NCBI GenBank assembly: GCA_003486165.1
Contig: DNGT01000177.1
Location: 1-8,464, forward strand
DNA: 8,464 nt
DNA from: Desulfobacteraceae bacterium
GTDB taxonomy: Bacteria; Desulfobacterota; Desulfobacteria; Desulfobacterales; UBA11574
Direction of reading: 5' to 3'
In this document: positions 1 through 6,884 of the stretch, in pieces
How positions within the stretch are numbered: position 1 is the stretch's first letter
How the letters are laid out: each line of letters opens with the position of its first letter
Position numbers and translations under genes: made by a program
Notes under the pieces: generated by a model
The model's input: only the letters and a program-made list of their open reading frames with translations
What the model was told of the DNA's origin: nothing
Databases searched by the model: none

Positions 1-1227
1 CAGCAAATCCTCTTTGACGACATCATTAAAGTTTTCCCGGTCGACTTGTTTCTCTTTATCTAAAAATGTGCCTTTAATCTTTTTTGCCGTACTCACCAGC
101 ACTTTAAACGGGAATTCAATAACATTGCCGGTTTTGCGCATGGCCTTGACAAAAGGAGGATCCGTTGACATCCATATGTCGACAAAACGTTTCATCACCC
201 GGTCCACGGGAAAGTGTTGAAGGGATTCATGAACGCAGTGACTCTGGGCCGTTTGAAGGGCATCGAGATAAAGATGAAGCTCCTGGTTGGAAATCTTGAT
301 CTGTCCAAGTAATTCTTGGGACCGTGTTAAAACATCGTTTAAGATGGACGACAGCAGCTCGAGTCTGAGCTTTTGGGTATCAATACGTTTTAATGCATCC
401 AAAAATGACGGATCTTCTTTTCTGACAGGGCGCAAGGTCATGAATTTTTCACCCGAGGCCACTGCATTGTCCTCATCGGTACGGTATACGCCCAGAACAT
501 ATTGATCCGCCACACTGCCGTAAAGATTTCCGGCAACGGTCATGGCGTGTTCCTGGACCTCTCGTGTCTCAAAGCTTGGATAAACGCGATAGATCAAAAA
601 GCATTTTCGCATGCCGATGCTGGTGAGCATTTCTGAGATAAAATCCGTATTTTCGCGGTTGTTATAGTTGGAATTGGTGAAAATATAGATCAGGATATCG
701 GATGATTCCAGGGCCTGCCGGGAAACCTCCCGATTGATGTAGACACCTTTTGCACCGGTGTCGAAATCCGGTGTGTCCATTAAAACCAGATTTTTAGGAA
801 CGGCGTTGCTCGACACATACACCGGATGCCCCGGGGTGGTCAGCTCATCTTTGTTTTTGAGGGGATGGGGCGAGGTGCCGAAGGGCTCAAACAGGGAAAA
901 GAGAAAGTCCGGCTTTTTAAAAAGCTCCTCGTGAGCCGAGAAGAGCACACGGCGGTTCAGTCCTGCACTGCCGCCGACAGGTGAGAGTTCCTCTCCCACG
1001 ATGGAGTTAAACAGCGTTGATTTTCCGGATGACCCGCCGCCGCAGATGGTGGCCATTAACGGGAAATCCGGAGACAGCTTTGTCAGCAATTTTTTGTCGA
1101 TGGTCTGGGCCCATGGTTCCGTCTCTTTGTGACGGTAAAGTCCCAGCACGTCCATAACGCGGGGAATGTCGGCTCTCACTTCTTTGAGGGCGTCAATCAG
1201 GTTTTGATCATTCAGGTTTTTCATCAT
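1..1227 (-). CDS. P-loop GTPase, dynamin-like / ribosome-binding type, C-terminus cut by the window edge
   Basis: This is an open frame of 409 codons that runs off the left edge without a stop. A Walker A / G1 motif lies at residues 63-71 (GGGSSGKST), after a hydrophobic strand (FPLMATIC). A G3-like DTPDF follows at residues 151-155, where the usual DxxG glycine is Asp. No clear N/TKxD G4 motif follows; the strand where it should sit reads FLIYRVYPSFE (210-220). From about residue 275 the chain is helical and charged, with one short hydrophobic stretch near 368-378. This layout, a GTPase head followed by a long helical part, is typical of dynamin-like or 50S-ribosome-binding-type GTPases, so membrane or ribosome association is an inference only. 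The start is the first of two adjacent ATGs (1225-1227). No good Shine-Dalgarno precedes it, and an in-frame TAA lies ten codons upstream. The structured element 1292-1492 lies directly upstream of it. Confidence 0.8.
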   Translation of the reverse strand, partial: MMKNLNDQNLIDALKEVRADIPRVMDVLGLYRHKETEPWAQTIDKKLLTKLSPDFPLMATICGGGSSGKSTLFNSIVGEELSPVGGSAGLNRRVLFSAHEELFKKPDFLFSLFEPFGTSPHPLKNKDELTTPGHPVYVSSNAVPKNLVLMDTPDFDTGAKGVYINREVSRQALESSDILIYIFTNSNYNNRENTDFISEMLTSIGMRKCFLIYRVYPSFETREVQEHAMTVAGNLYGSVADQYVLGVYRTDEDNAVASGEKFMTLRPVRKEDPSFLDALKRIDTQKLRLELLSSILNDVLTRSQELLGQIKISNQELHLYLDALQTAQSHCVHESLQHFPVDRVMKRFVDIWMSTDPPFVKAMRKTGNVIEFPFKVLVSTAKKIKGTFLDKEKQVDRENFNDVVKEDLL

Positions 1228-1291
1228 GGCATTGATACGAATAACACATTTTTAGAGACAAAGGAACATTTTACCCCAGGGGTAGATACAT

Positions 1292-1492
1292 ATTCACGGG
1301 GTGTGCTTCTCCGCTAAACGATACGGTTGGAGTGGCTTCGTCATTTCAATGACTTAGCAGTGGGGGAGACCGTGGCTCCCGCATGCTTCTCACGGGAGAA
1401 CGCGGAGGAGGCAGGAATGCCACCGCTGCTATGTTGTTGAAATGACCAGCTACGTAAATGCCTGCGTGAAGCGGAGAGTACACCTCGTGAAC
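1292..1492. repeat. Nested inverted-repeat element, candidate structured RNA or miniature mobile element
   Basis: Several inverted repeats are nested inside one another. The outer imperfect stem pairs 1292-1315 with 1470-1492 (core TCTCCGCT / AGCGGAGA plus GGTGT / ACACC). A perfect 10-bp stem pairs 1340-1349 with 1437-1446 (GTCATTTCAA / TTGAAATGAC). A 12-position stem with one G-T and one mismatch pairs 1355-1366 with 1420-1431. Inside these is a 6-bp hairpin, CTCCCG / CGGGAG (1376-1381 / 1393-1398), and a small GGCA / TGCC hairpin around a GGAA loop (1410-1421). This order would fold as a branched structure. It fills most of the gap between two minus-strand genes. Wobble pairs do not clearly favour one strand. 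I cannot define the element's ends. A 64-residue reading frame that crosses it on the minus strand is low in plausibility. Confidence 0.55.
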
Positions 1493-1521
1493 ACGTAAAA
1501 CATACGAGTTCGAAACTAGAG

Positions 1522-2748
1522 TTATTCACCTTCATCTCTTTCCATCCTCTGCCAGCCTCTCAATCCCCATATCAGACACGCAAGTCCAAGGCCGCTCATA
1601 ACGGCTGAAACAGCCCCGGTCATGAGGATTCCGCCGGCCAGCCAGACCGGGCCTCCCATCAGCGCACCAATAACCCTCCCAACACCGGCGGCTGCCAGAA
1701 AACCCGACATCATGGTTGCCCGTAACCCCGGGAGCAACTCTGTACAAAGGGACAGAGCCGACACTATTGTAAATTCATAGGTCAGGAAAATGAAAAACAA
1801 CCCGCACAGAGACAGGGATAACGTTTGTTCCAGCAAGGGCAGGGCGACATAGCTTGAGATACACAGAGACATTCCTGAAGCCACCGACCGTTTCAATCCC
1901 AGGCGGTCGGAAATGGCTGCCGTCAAGCCTTCCCCGGAAAGTTCCGCTATTCCGATGACACTGGTGCCGAGCCCCAGGGCAACAATGCTCAAACTGAACG
2001 ATTTTTCCAGCCATGCCCCGTAGACCACAAAGAGATTATCGTTGGCGGCGCTGGCGAAAAAACCAAATCCCAAGGCCCCTAATGCAGCCCGCTCCTGACA
2101 CAACCTGGTCCAGGCACTCCAAAGACCGGAGGCACTTTGATGCCGTATGGTCTTTTTTTCATCCTTTGGCAGCAAAATGTTCAGCGCCACCATGCCGATG
2201 AGGCCGACGCCGCCCATGACAAAAAAGGGCGACCGCCACCCCATGTATTCGATAAGCAATCCCGCCAGAGGAATACCCAGCAACGTACTTCCTGCCCAGC
2301 TGAACTCGATCAGGCCGATAAACAATCCCCGCCGGTGAAAAGGGACCCGCTGGCTGATATACGCCTGTATGGCCGGGTCAAAAACACTTTTACCCAGACC
2401 GGCCAAAAAGAGTGCCGTCAAAACAACGCCGTAAAAGGGTAGAAACCCTCCGGCGAACATACCCAGAACCAGCATTCCCAGCCCGGAAAGCATCATCAAA
2501 CGGTATCCCAATCGATCTGCCAAAGGTCCGAAAAACATGCCCAGTATCGCCGTGGACTGGTTGACGGCTATAATAGACGTAACCGCGGTCAAGGGCACGC
2601 CCATTCCACGACTCAGTGCAGGCGCAAACGGATAGGCAAACCGCCGTGCCGTATTTAGAGCCAGACGGCATAGCGTGGCCATGCACACTTTCCAGGCCAA
2701 TCCCGAGCCTTTCATGTCCTGGATCACTGGGGTGGTATTTTGAGGCAT
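1522..2748 (-). CDS. Major facilitator superfamily (MFS) transporter
   Basis: A 408-residue inner-membrane transporter, about the usual MFS length, with hydrophobic segments consistent with 12 transmembrane helices. The MFS signature between helices 2 and 3 is clear at residues 74-83 (GPLADRLGYR). Its degenerate second-half copy lies near 278-287 (AISDRLGLKR), as expected from the internal duplication of the fold. A charged cytoplasmic loop around 193-221 separates the two halves. The family moves small molecules by proton-coupled exchange or uniport. The substrate cannot be read from the sequence; the overall look is of a DHA1-type drug or metabolite exporter. The ATG at 2748 has only a weak purine stretch upstream. 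The ATG at codon 12 has AGGA too close to it, so the longer start is kept. The gene stands alone on its strand, between two structured intergenic elements. Confidence 0.88.
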   Translation of the reverse strand: MPQNTTPVIQDMKGSGLAWKVCMATLCRLALNTARRFAYPFAPALSRGMGVPLTAVTSIIAVNQSTAILGMFFGPLADRLGYRLMMLSGLGMLVLGMFAGGFLPFYGVVLTALFLAGLGKSVFDPAIQAYISQRVPFHRRGLFIGLIEFSWAGSTLLGIPLAGLLIEYMGWRSPFFVMGGVGLIGMVALNILLPKDEKKTIRHQSASGLWSAWTRLCQERAALGALGFGFFASAANDNLFVVYGAWLEKSFSLSIVALGLGTSVIGIAELSGEGLTAAISDRLGLKRSVASGMSLCISSYVALPLLEQTLSLSLCGLFFIFLTYEFTIVSALSLCTELLPGLRATMMSGFLAAAGVGRVIGALMGGPVWLAGGILMTGAVSAVMSGLGLACLIWGLRGWQRMERDEGE

Positions 2749-2786
2749 AGACGTATCTTTAAGCTATTTTAAGGGTCGGAGAGTTT

Positions 2787-3059
2787 ATCTAAATAGTTGC
2801 TCCATGGATAATCTTATTTTAAACCGCGTGAATTCGTGGCAAGGGTTTGTAAAGAAAGAACAGGAATCCATCTTCGAAAAATCAATAGGTTTGCCATACA
2901 ATCTTTAATTTCCTTTAAAGATGCGATGTCGGCATGCGTCTGTTCTTTCTAACGATCCCTAAGCCACTCAATCAGCACATGCTTTAAAATAAGATCATCC
3001 ATTCCGCTGGGAAATAAGAATTTAGAAGAAAAACTCCCTTATGGCTCAACTATTTAGAT
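2787..3059. repeat. Long imperfect palindrome, MITE-like or hairpin-RNA candidate
   Basis: About 273 bases pair arm to arm around a centre near 2911. Matched blocks from outside in are: 2787-2799 with 3047-3059 (13 bp, perfect); 2804-2823 with 2983-3002 (19 of 20); 2836-2840 with 2963-2967 (GTGGC / GCCAC); 2842-2845 with 2957-2960; 2853-2863 with 2940-2950 (11 bp, perfect); 2892-2895 with 2931-2934; and 2901-2908 with 2915-2922 (8 bp) closing a six-base loop. The blocks are in mirror order. The right arm carries about 40 extra bases (3003-3046), the left arm about 27 (2864-2890). No protein gene fits in it. Such end-to-end hairpins are typical of non-autonomous mobile elements or long hairpin RNAs. 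I saw no clear target-site duplication. Confidence 0.7.
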
Positions 3060-3134
3060 TCTTTAACTTAAAAAAATGATGAGTAAACCTTGTATCCCCC
3101 TAAAATGCAATCAAAATTTTCTGATACGCTACCT

Positions 3135-3171
3135 AAAAATCTTTGAAGTCTCAAGTTCAAAGATTTTTTTT
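3135..3171 (+). terminator. Intrinsic terminator, partly bidirectional
   Basis: A 13-bp AT-rich stem (3135-3147 with 3156-3168) closes an eight-base loop, and the T-run continues to 3171 on the plus strand. On the minus strand the same stem is followed by about five T. No plus-strand protein gene lies upstream of it within the window, so if it works on the plus strand it would end a transcript coming out of the 2787-3059 palindrome. It would also insulate the gene starting at 3323. Confidence 0.6.
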
Positions 3172-3204
3172 GGGTTGGCGTTGCTAAAATTAAGGACGAG
3201 AGAC

Positions 3205-3233
3205 TTGAATTCAACCATAAAAACAGCTTTACT
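3205..3233 (+). promoter_or_regulatory. Possible sigma-70 promoter for the small gene at 3323
   Basis: TTGAAT at 3205-3210 and TTTACT at 3228-3233 are 17 bases apart; each matches four of six consensus positions. They lie between the terminator at 3135-3171 and the gene. The leader would be about 80 bases. The local sequence is AT-rich, so chance matches are likely, and another AT-rich -10-like stretch lies near 3253-3260. Confidence 0.25.
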
Positions 3234-3322
3234 TTTTAAAAAGATCGGCATATTTATATACGTTTTTTCGGGTTTGATCGTTTCTGGCCGTTGGAGACAA
3301 TGCTAACCATGGGAGACAATCT

Positions 3323-3565
3323 ATGGAAATCAAAGTGGAGTGCTATGCCGGATACCGGGGAGAAGAAACCCCCCGTAGAATCTGGATAGGCAATCGAAAA
3401 ATCGAGGTCAAAGAAATTCAAGATCGCTGGTTGGCGCCGACCCACCGATATTTTAAAATTCACGGAGACGACAATGCCATTTATATTCTTCGTCACAGCT
3501 CTGAATCATGGGAATGGGACATGACCTTCTACGAGCAGTTGAAAAATCATTCGGACGTGGCATAA
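3323..3565 (+). CDS. Small conserved protein of unknown function (80 residues)
   Basis: This is a short soluble protein with no signal peptide or membrane segment. Its composition looks genuinely coding: a regular alternation of charged and aromatic residues suggests beta strands, e.g. EIKVECYAGYRGEETPRR at the start, then DRWLAPTHRYFKI (residues 34-46), DDNAIYILRH (49-58) and a Trp-rich end (ESWEWDMTF, 61-69). From memory, similar short proteins with a CYAGYRGEE-like start and a YILRH strand recur in Deltaproteobacteria as uncharacterised cytoplasmic proteins; I know of no assigned function. The ATG at 3323 has GGGAG at 3311-3315, at a good distance. The sequence GGAGACAAT occurs twice upstream (3293-3301 and 3312-3320). 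The gene ends nine bases before the end of the convergent aminotransferase gene. Confidence 0.82.
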   Translation: MEIKVECYAGYRGEETPRRIWIGNRKIEVKEIQDRWLAPTHRYFKIHGDDNAIYILRHSSESWEWDMTFYEQLKNHSDVA

Positions 3566-3574
3566 ATACTCCCT

Positions 3575-4903
3575 CTATGACGCTATCTCTCTAACAACAT
3601 CATCGAATATAGACAGGCACTTATCTATCTCTTCCCTATTCACCGTCAAAGGAGGGCAAAAGCGAATACTGTTTTCACCACACCCCAAAAGCAGCAATCC
3701 TTTCTGAAACGCACGCTTGATAATGTCGTTTCGCCACGTTCTGGCCGGTTCTTTGGTCTCTCGATCCTTGACAAACTCCACGGCCGCCATCAAACCTTTG
3801 CCGCGGACATCCCCCATGCATTCATGAGATTGTTGAAGTTTTACAAATCCGTCCATTAAACGCTTTCCCTGAACCGCTGCATTTTCCATGAGACCTTCTT
3901 CTAAGAGTTCAATGGTGGTAAGGGCTGCCATGCATGAAACGGGATTTCCCCCGAATGTTGAGGCATGGGAACCGGCCTCCCAGTCCATGATTTCCGCCCG
4001 TGCCGTGAGGGCCCCCAAAGGCATGCCGGAAGCGATGCCTTTGGCAAGGGCAATGATGTCCGGATCCACGCCGAAATGCTCCATGGCAAACATTTTTCCG
4101 GTTCGGCCCATTCCGGACTGAACCTCATCGGCCGCATAAAGAATGCCGTATTTTTGAGCAATCTTATTCATTTCTTTATGAAACTCAGGCGGAGGCACAA
4201 TATATCCCCCCTCGCCCTGTATGGGTTCCACAAAAATGGCCGCCACCTCTTCCGGAGGGATGGTGGTTCTAAAAAGGGTATCTTCGACCCACCGGACACA
4301 TCCCAGTTCGCATTCGGGATAACAGAGATTATAAGGGCACCGGTAGCAATACGCATATGGGATGTGCGTAATTCCGGGCACCAGCGGATTATAATGTTTT
4401 TTCTGAATGGTCTTGCTTGCCGTCAGTGAAAGCGCCCCCATGGTCCGCCCATGAAACGCCCCGTAAAACGCCAGGTTTAATTCACGTTTTGTGTGCCATC
4501 GCGCCAGTTTAAAGGCCGCCTCCACCGCTTCAGCGCCTGAATTGCCAAAATAAACTTTTTTGGCCCCTTTTCCGGGCGCCATATGGGCAAGTTTTTTGGC
4601 CAGTACAATCTGGGGCCTGTAATAAAAATCCGTTCCCGACATGTGCAACAAAAGATCGGACTGTTTTTTGATGGCCTTAATCACTCTGGGATGGCAGTGT
4701 CCTGTGGCACAAACGGCAATGCCTGCTGTAAAATCCAGAAATATATTGCCGTCCACATCGTGTACCCAAAGTCCTTTGGCTTTTTCAACCACCAGCGGAT
4801 AATAGCGCGTATATGAAGGAGAAACGTAAGTTCGGTCTTGATCAATGAGTTTGCGGGCTTTTGGACCTGGCAGTGGGGTGTGAATCAGGGGCCATTTTTT
4901 CAT
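3575..4903 (-). CDS. Class III PLP-dependent aminotransferase (acetylornithine / 4-aminobutyrate family) with a cysteine cluster
   Basis: The protein has 442 residues, the full family length. PLP-binding features are all present: the phosphate-binding GNSGAEA (120-126), the FHGRTMGA segment (150-157) whose aromatic stacks on the cofactor, the DEVQ motif (259-262) contacting the pyridine ring, and the Schiff-base lysine K288 in ALAKGIASGMPLG. R414 in NSIRFCPP is the likely carboxylate-binding Arg. Residues 186-202 hold five Cys (C186, C189, C194, C198, C202) in a CYRCPYNLCYPECELGC insertion. From memory, this type of insertion occurs in the archaeal-type branch that includes omega-aminotransferases and broad-specificity amino-acid racemases, so the reaction could be transamination or racemisation. 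The substrate is not assigned. A GGAGG precedes the ATG. The start lies 46 bases after the stress-protein gene on the same strand, so co-transcription is likely. Confidence 0.9.
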   Translation of the reverse strand: MKKWPLIHTPLPGPKARKLIDQDRTYVSPSYTRYYPLVVEKAKGLWVHDVDGNIFLDFTAGIAVCATGHCHPRVIKAIKKQSDLLLHMSGTDFYYRPQIVLAKKLAHMAPGKGAKKVYFGNSGAEAVEAAFKLARWHTKRELNLAFYGAFHGRTMGALSLTASKTIQKKHYNPLVPGITHIPYAYCYRCPYNLCYPECELGCVRWVEDTLFRTTIPPEEVAAIFVEPIQGEGGYIVPPPEFHKEMNKIAQKYGILYAADEVQSGMGRTGKMFAMEHFGVDPDIIALAKGIASGMPLGALTARAEIMDWEAGSHASTFGGNPVSCMAALTTIELLEEGLMENAAVQGKRLMDGFVKLQQSHECMGDVRGKGLMAAVEFVKDRETKEPARTWRNDIIKRAFQKGLLLLGCGENSIRFCPPLTVNREEIDKCLSIFDDVVREIAS

Positions 4904-4949
4904 GATTCCTCCATAGTGAGATGGGTACCAAGATTCAGGTTAGACGAAT

Positions 4950-5858
4950 TTATTCGGGCAGGCATACCGAAAGTACCGGGCAGGGGGTTTGTCGAACGAC
5001 GCGATCTGTCGTCGATCCAATAAATAATCTCTCCACGAGCCCTTGCCCTCGAACACCCAGAACAATCAAATCCATTTCATTTGTCTTGGCATATCGGATC
5101 AGTTCTTCATGAGACGGACCGTTCAAAAGAACGGTTTGTGGTTTACACCAGTGAAAGGCTTCTGTGGGGACCATATTTTTAAGTTTGTCTTTTATCTGGG
5201 GCTGTATATCCAGTTGAAGCTCTTCCCCGTACCCAGCAGATATTTTAAACATGTCCATATATACGGGCGGCTCCATAACATGAACCAGATGCAGTTCTGA
5301 TTGAAACTCCTGGGCAAGACTGAGCCCGTGTTGAAGTGCCAGGGCGGAATCTTTTGAAAAATCGCAACCCACCAGAATTTTTTTAAATCTTAATCCCTGT
5401 TCCGACAGAATATTTAGATCATTTTCCGGGCCACGAACGATCAGCAACGGGCAATGAAGCGTGCGCATAAGGCGTTCGGTGACAGAACCGAGAATCAGTC
5501 GCTTGAGCCCGGAGCGCCCGTGGGTGGCAGAAATAGCCAGGTCAGCACCCTTTTCTTTGGCCAGACGGGAAATTTCATCACCGGCATGACCGATGCTGAC
5601 CAAGGGCTCCCATTGAACCTCTTTATCACCCACCAACTGTTTAAGTTGATGGTTGGCATTACCGATGGCCTGGCTCTGCTGATCCACAAAAAATATGGGC
5701 CCATCTCCATATGTGATACTGGTTGGAAAATCAACCACATGGCACACATAAAGCTTGGCGCCAAACTCCTGGGCCAAGGCAATTCCCCAGGACACCGCAT
5801 GGTTGGAAAAGTCTGAAATGTCAGTGGCACAAAAAATCGTTTTTATTTCCACTCTCAT
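4950..5858 (-). CDS. Tandem universal stress protein (two UspA domains)
   Basis: The protein has 302 residues and carries two Usp domains in one chain (about 5-142 and 158-298), each beginning with a strand and Asp (KTIFCATDIS, KKILVGCDFS). The ATP-binding signature G-x2-G-x9-G(S/T) is exact in the second domain (G268, G271, G281-S282). In the first domain the leading Gly is Ala (A111, G114, G124-S125). Usp proteins of this kind bind nucleotides and act in the cytoplasm in stress adaptation; the molecular target is usually unknown. The end of each domain has the family hallmark CPLLIV / CPVLSV. The ATG at 5858 has a strong Shine-Dalgarno, GGAAGGAGAAGG. The gene is first in a probable two-gene operon with the aminotransferase and is divergent from the gene at 6193. 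Confidence 0.92.
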   Translation of the reverse strand: MRVEIKTIFCATDISDFSNHAVSWGIALAQEFGAKLYVCHVVDFPTSITYGDGPIFFVDQQSQAIGNANHQLKQLVGDKEVQWEPLVSIGHAGDEISRLAKEKGADLAISATHGRSGLKRLILGSVTERLMRTLHCPLLIVRGPENDLNILSEQGLRFKKILVGCDFSKDSALALQHGLSLAQEFQSELHLVHVMEPPVYMDMFKISAGYGEELQLDIQPQIKDKLKNMVPTEAFHWCKPQTVLLNGPSHEELIRYAKTNEMDLIVLGVRGQGLVERLFIGSTTDRVVRQTPCPVLSVCLPE

Positions 5859-6134
5859 AACCTTCTCCTTCCTTTTTTCAATCCGGTTAAATACGCCTAT
5901 GGCCGACGACTCATGCCAAAGGCAGACAAATCTTTGTATAATTTAAGATTTTTTTATTCAGTATCCGGACGAATTCAAAAGATAAGTCAGAACCACACAG
6001 ACATAGAGAATCTAAAGCTGGAATCGTTTTAGAACAGTATACCGCATGTTGAGAAATGATATGAAAATAACATATGATAAAATTGCGTTCATGTCAAAAG
6101 GAACTCGTTTCTCTTTACAACCTTTTTTCTTTTA
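5859..6134. other. Divergent intergenic region, left part, no gene
   Basis: An AT-rich spacer between the divergent stress-protein and kinase-like genes. It must hold the promoter of the stress-protein gene. The minus strand near 5932-5945 reads TTAAATTATACAAAG, which could be a -10 region, but I find no matching -35. A weak hairpin, AAATCTT / AAGATTT, with a T-run lies at about 5929-5958 on the plus strand and overlaps this site. No open frame here looks coding. Confidence 0.5.
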
Positions 6135-6163
6135 TTGACACCCCTATATTACAAAATTATCAT
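6135..6163 (+). promoter_or_regulatory. Sigma-70 promoter for the cytidylate-kinase-like gene
   Basis: TTGACA (6135-6140) is a perfect -35. It is followed after exactly 17 bases by TATCAT (6158-6163), which matches five of six -10 positions. Transcription would start near 6170, leaving a leader of only about 20-25 bases that holds the AAAGGAGG ribosome site at 6181-6188. This is the clearest promoter in the window and suggests strong, basal expression. Confidence 0.75.
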
Positions 6164-6192
6164 GGTAAACAGGCGGCAAGAAAGGAGGGATC

Positions 6193-6876
6193 ATGAAAAC
6201 AAAAACACGTTCTACAGAGCAAATCGTAGAAGAACAAGTAAGACGATGGCAGATTATCCAAAAAGAAGACAAAAAAGAAAAAGAACGTATTTCTGTCATC
6301 ACCATTTCCAGAGAACCTGGAAGCGGAGGGAACATATTGGCCAAACGACTCTCCGAGCAGCTTGAATTCGATCTGTTTTACCAGGAATTCATCCACAGTA
6401 TGGCTGAAAGTGCCCGGGTCAGTGTTCGCCTCCTTGAAACGCTGGACGAAAAAGGCGTTTCAGTACTCGAAGAGTGGATATCATCTATAGTGGATAAGCG
6501 CCACCTATGGCCGGACCGGTATCTCCAGCATCTTATGAAAATCATAGGTACTATTGGGAAACATGGCCGGGCGGTGATCGTGGGAAGAGGTGCCAATTTT
6601 GTTTTGCCTCCTGATAAGAGACTTAGCATCCGCGTCATTGCCCCTTTGGAAACGCGGCTAAAAAACGTATCTCAGGCGTATGATGTGGCCATGGAAGACG
6701 CCAAACCCAGGGTTTTAAAAACAGAATCGGACCGAAAGGCATTTGTTAAAAAATACTTCAATGATGACATCACCAACCCTCTCAATTACGATCTTATTAT
6801 TAATACCGGAATTTTGAGTATCGATGACGCCGCCAATGCCGTCAAAGGGGCCCTGAGCAAGTTAAACAGGGTATAG
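6193..6876 (+). CDS. Cytidylate-kinase-like P-loop protein
   Basis: The protein has 227 residues and looks like the cytidylate kinase-like family (Cytidylate_kin2 type). The nucleotide-binding loop is SREPGSGG at residues 39-46, after the strand ISVITI. Further family hallmarks are VIVGRGANFVL (128-138), the strand RLSIRVIAP with a following Arg (143-155), the lid-like segment KTESDRKAFVKKYF (176-189), and the terminal NPLNYDLIINT (195-205). An N-terminal charged helix of about 30 residues (IVEEQVRRWQ) precedes the kinase core. Members probably phosphorylate a nucleoside monophosphate, but their true substrate is not established and they are distinct from the housekeeping Cmk. The ATG at 6193 has AAAGGAGG at ideal distance and a near-consensus promoter. 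The gene stands alone on the plus strand and ends at a hairpin shared with the convergent gene. Confidence 0.88.
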   Translation: MKTKTRSTEQIVEEQVRRWQIIQKEDKKEKERISVITISREPGSGGNILAKRLSEQLEFDLFYQEFIHSMAESARVSVRLLETLDEKGVSVLEEWISSIVDKRHLWPDRYLQHLMKIIGTIGKHGRAVIVGRGANFVLPPDKRLSIRVIAPLETRLKNVSQAYDVAMEDAKPRVLKTESDRKAFVKKYFNDDITNPLNYDLIINTGILSIDDAANAVKGALSKLNRV

Positions 6877-6884
6877 GTTGATCG

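Noticed and set aside
1341..1535. 64-residue minus-strand frame across the structured element
   Set aside because: It overlaps the end of the transporter gene, lacks a clear ribosome site, and its composition (many Ser, Arg, His) looks like a translation of the inverted repeats.
2787..3059. Retron or group II intron interpretation of the palindrome
   Set aside because: No reverse transcriptase gene is present, and I see no intron domain V-like motif.
2756..3066. TCTTTAA on both sides of the palindrome as a target-site duplication
   Set aside because: The left copy (2756-2762) is about 24 bases from the terminal repeat while the right copy (3060-3066) touches it, so they do not flank the element symmetrically.
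3076..3306. 76-residue plus-strand frame
   Set aside because: It runs through a terminator and AT-rich promoter-like sequence, has no ribosome site, and its composition is that of AT-rich noncoding DNA.
3293..3320. Direct repeat GGAGACAAT twice before the small gene
   Set aside because: Nine bases with one spacer is too little to claim a regulatory or mobile feature; the second copy simply contains part of the ribosome site.
3965..4429. 154-residue plus-strand frame opposite the aminotransferase
   Set aside because: It is a shadow of a well-supported gene with all catalytic motifs on the minus strand.
5929..5958. Hairpin with T-run in the divergent region as a terminator
   Set aside because: No plus-strand gene precedes it, the stem is only seven AT-rich pairs, and it coincides with a possible promoter on the other strand.
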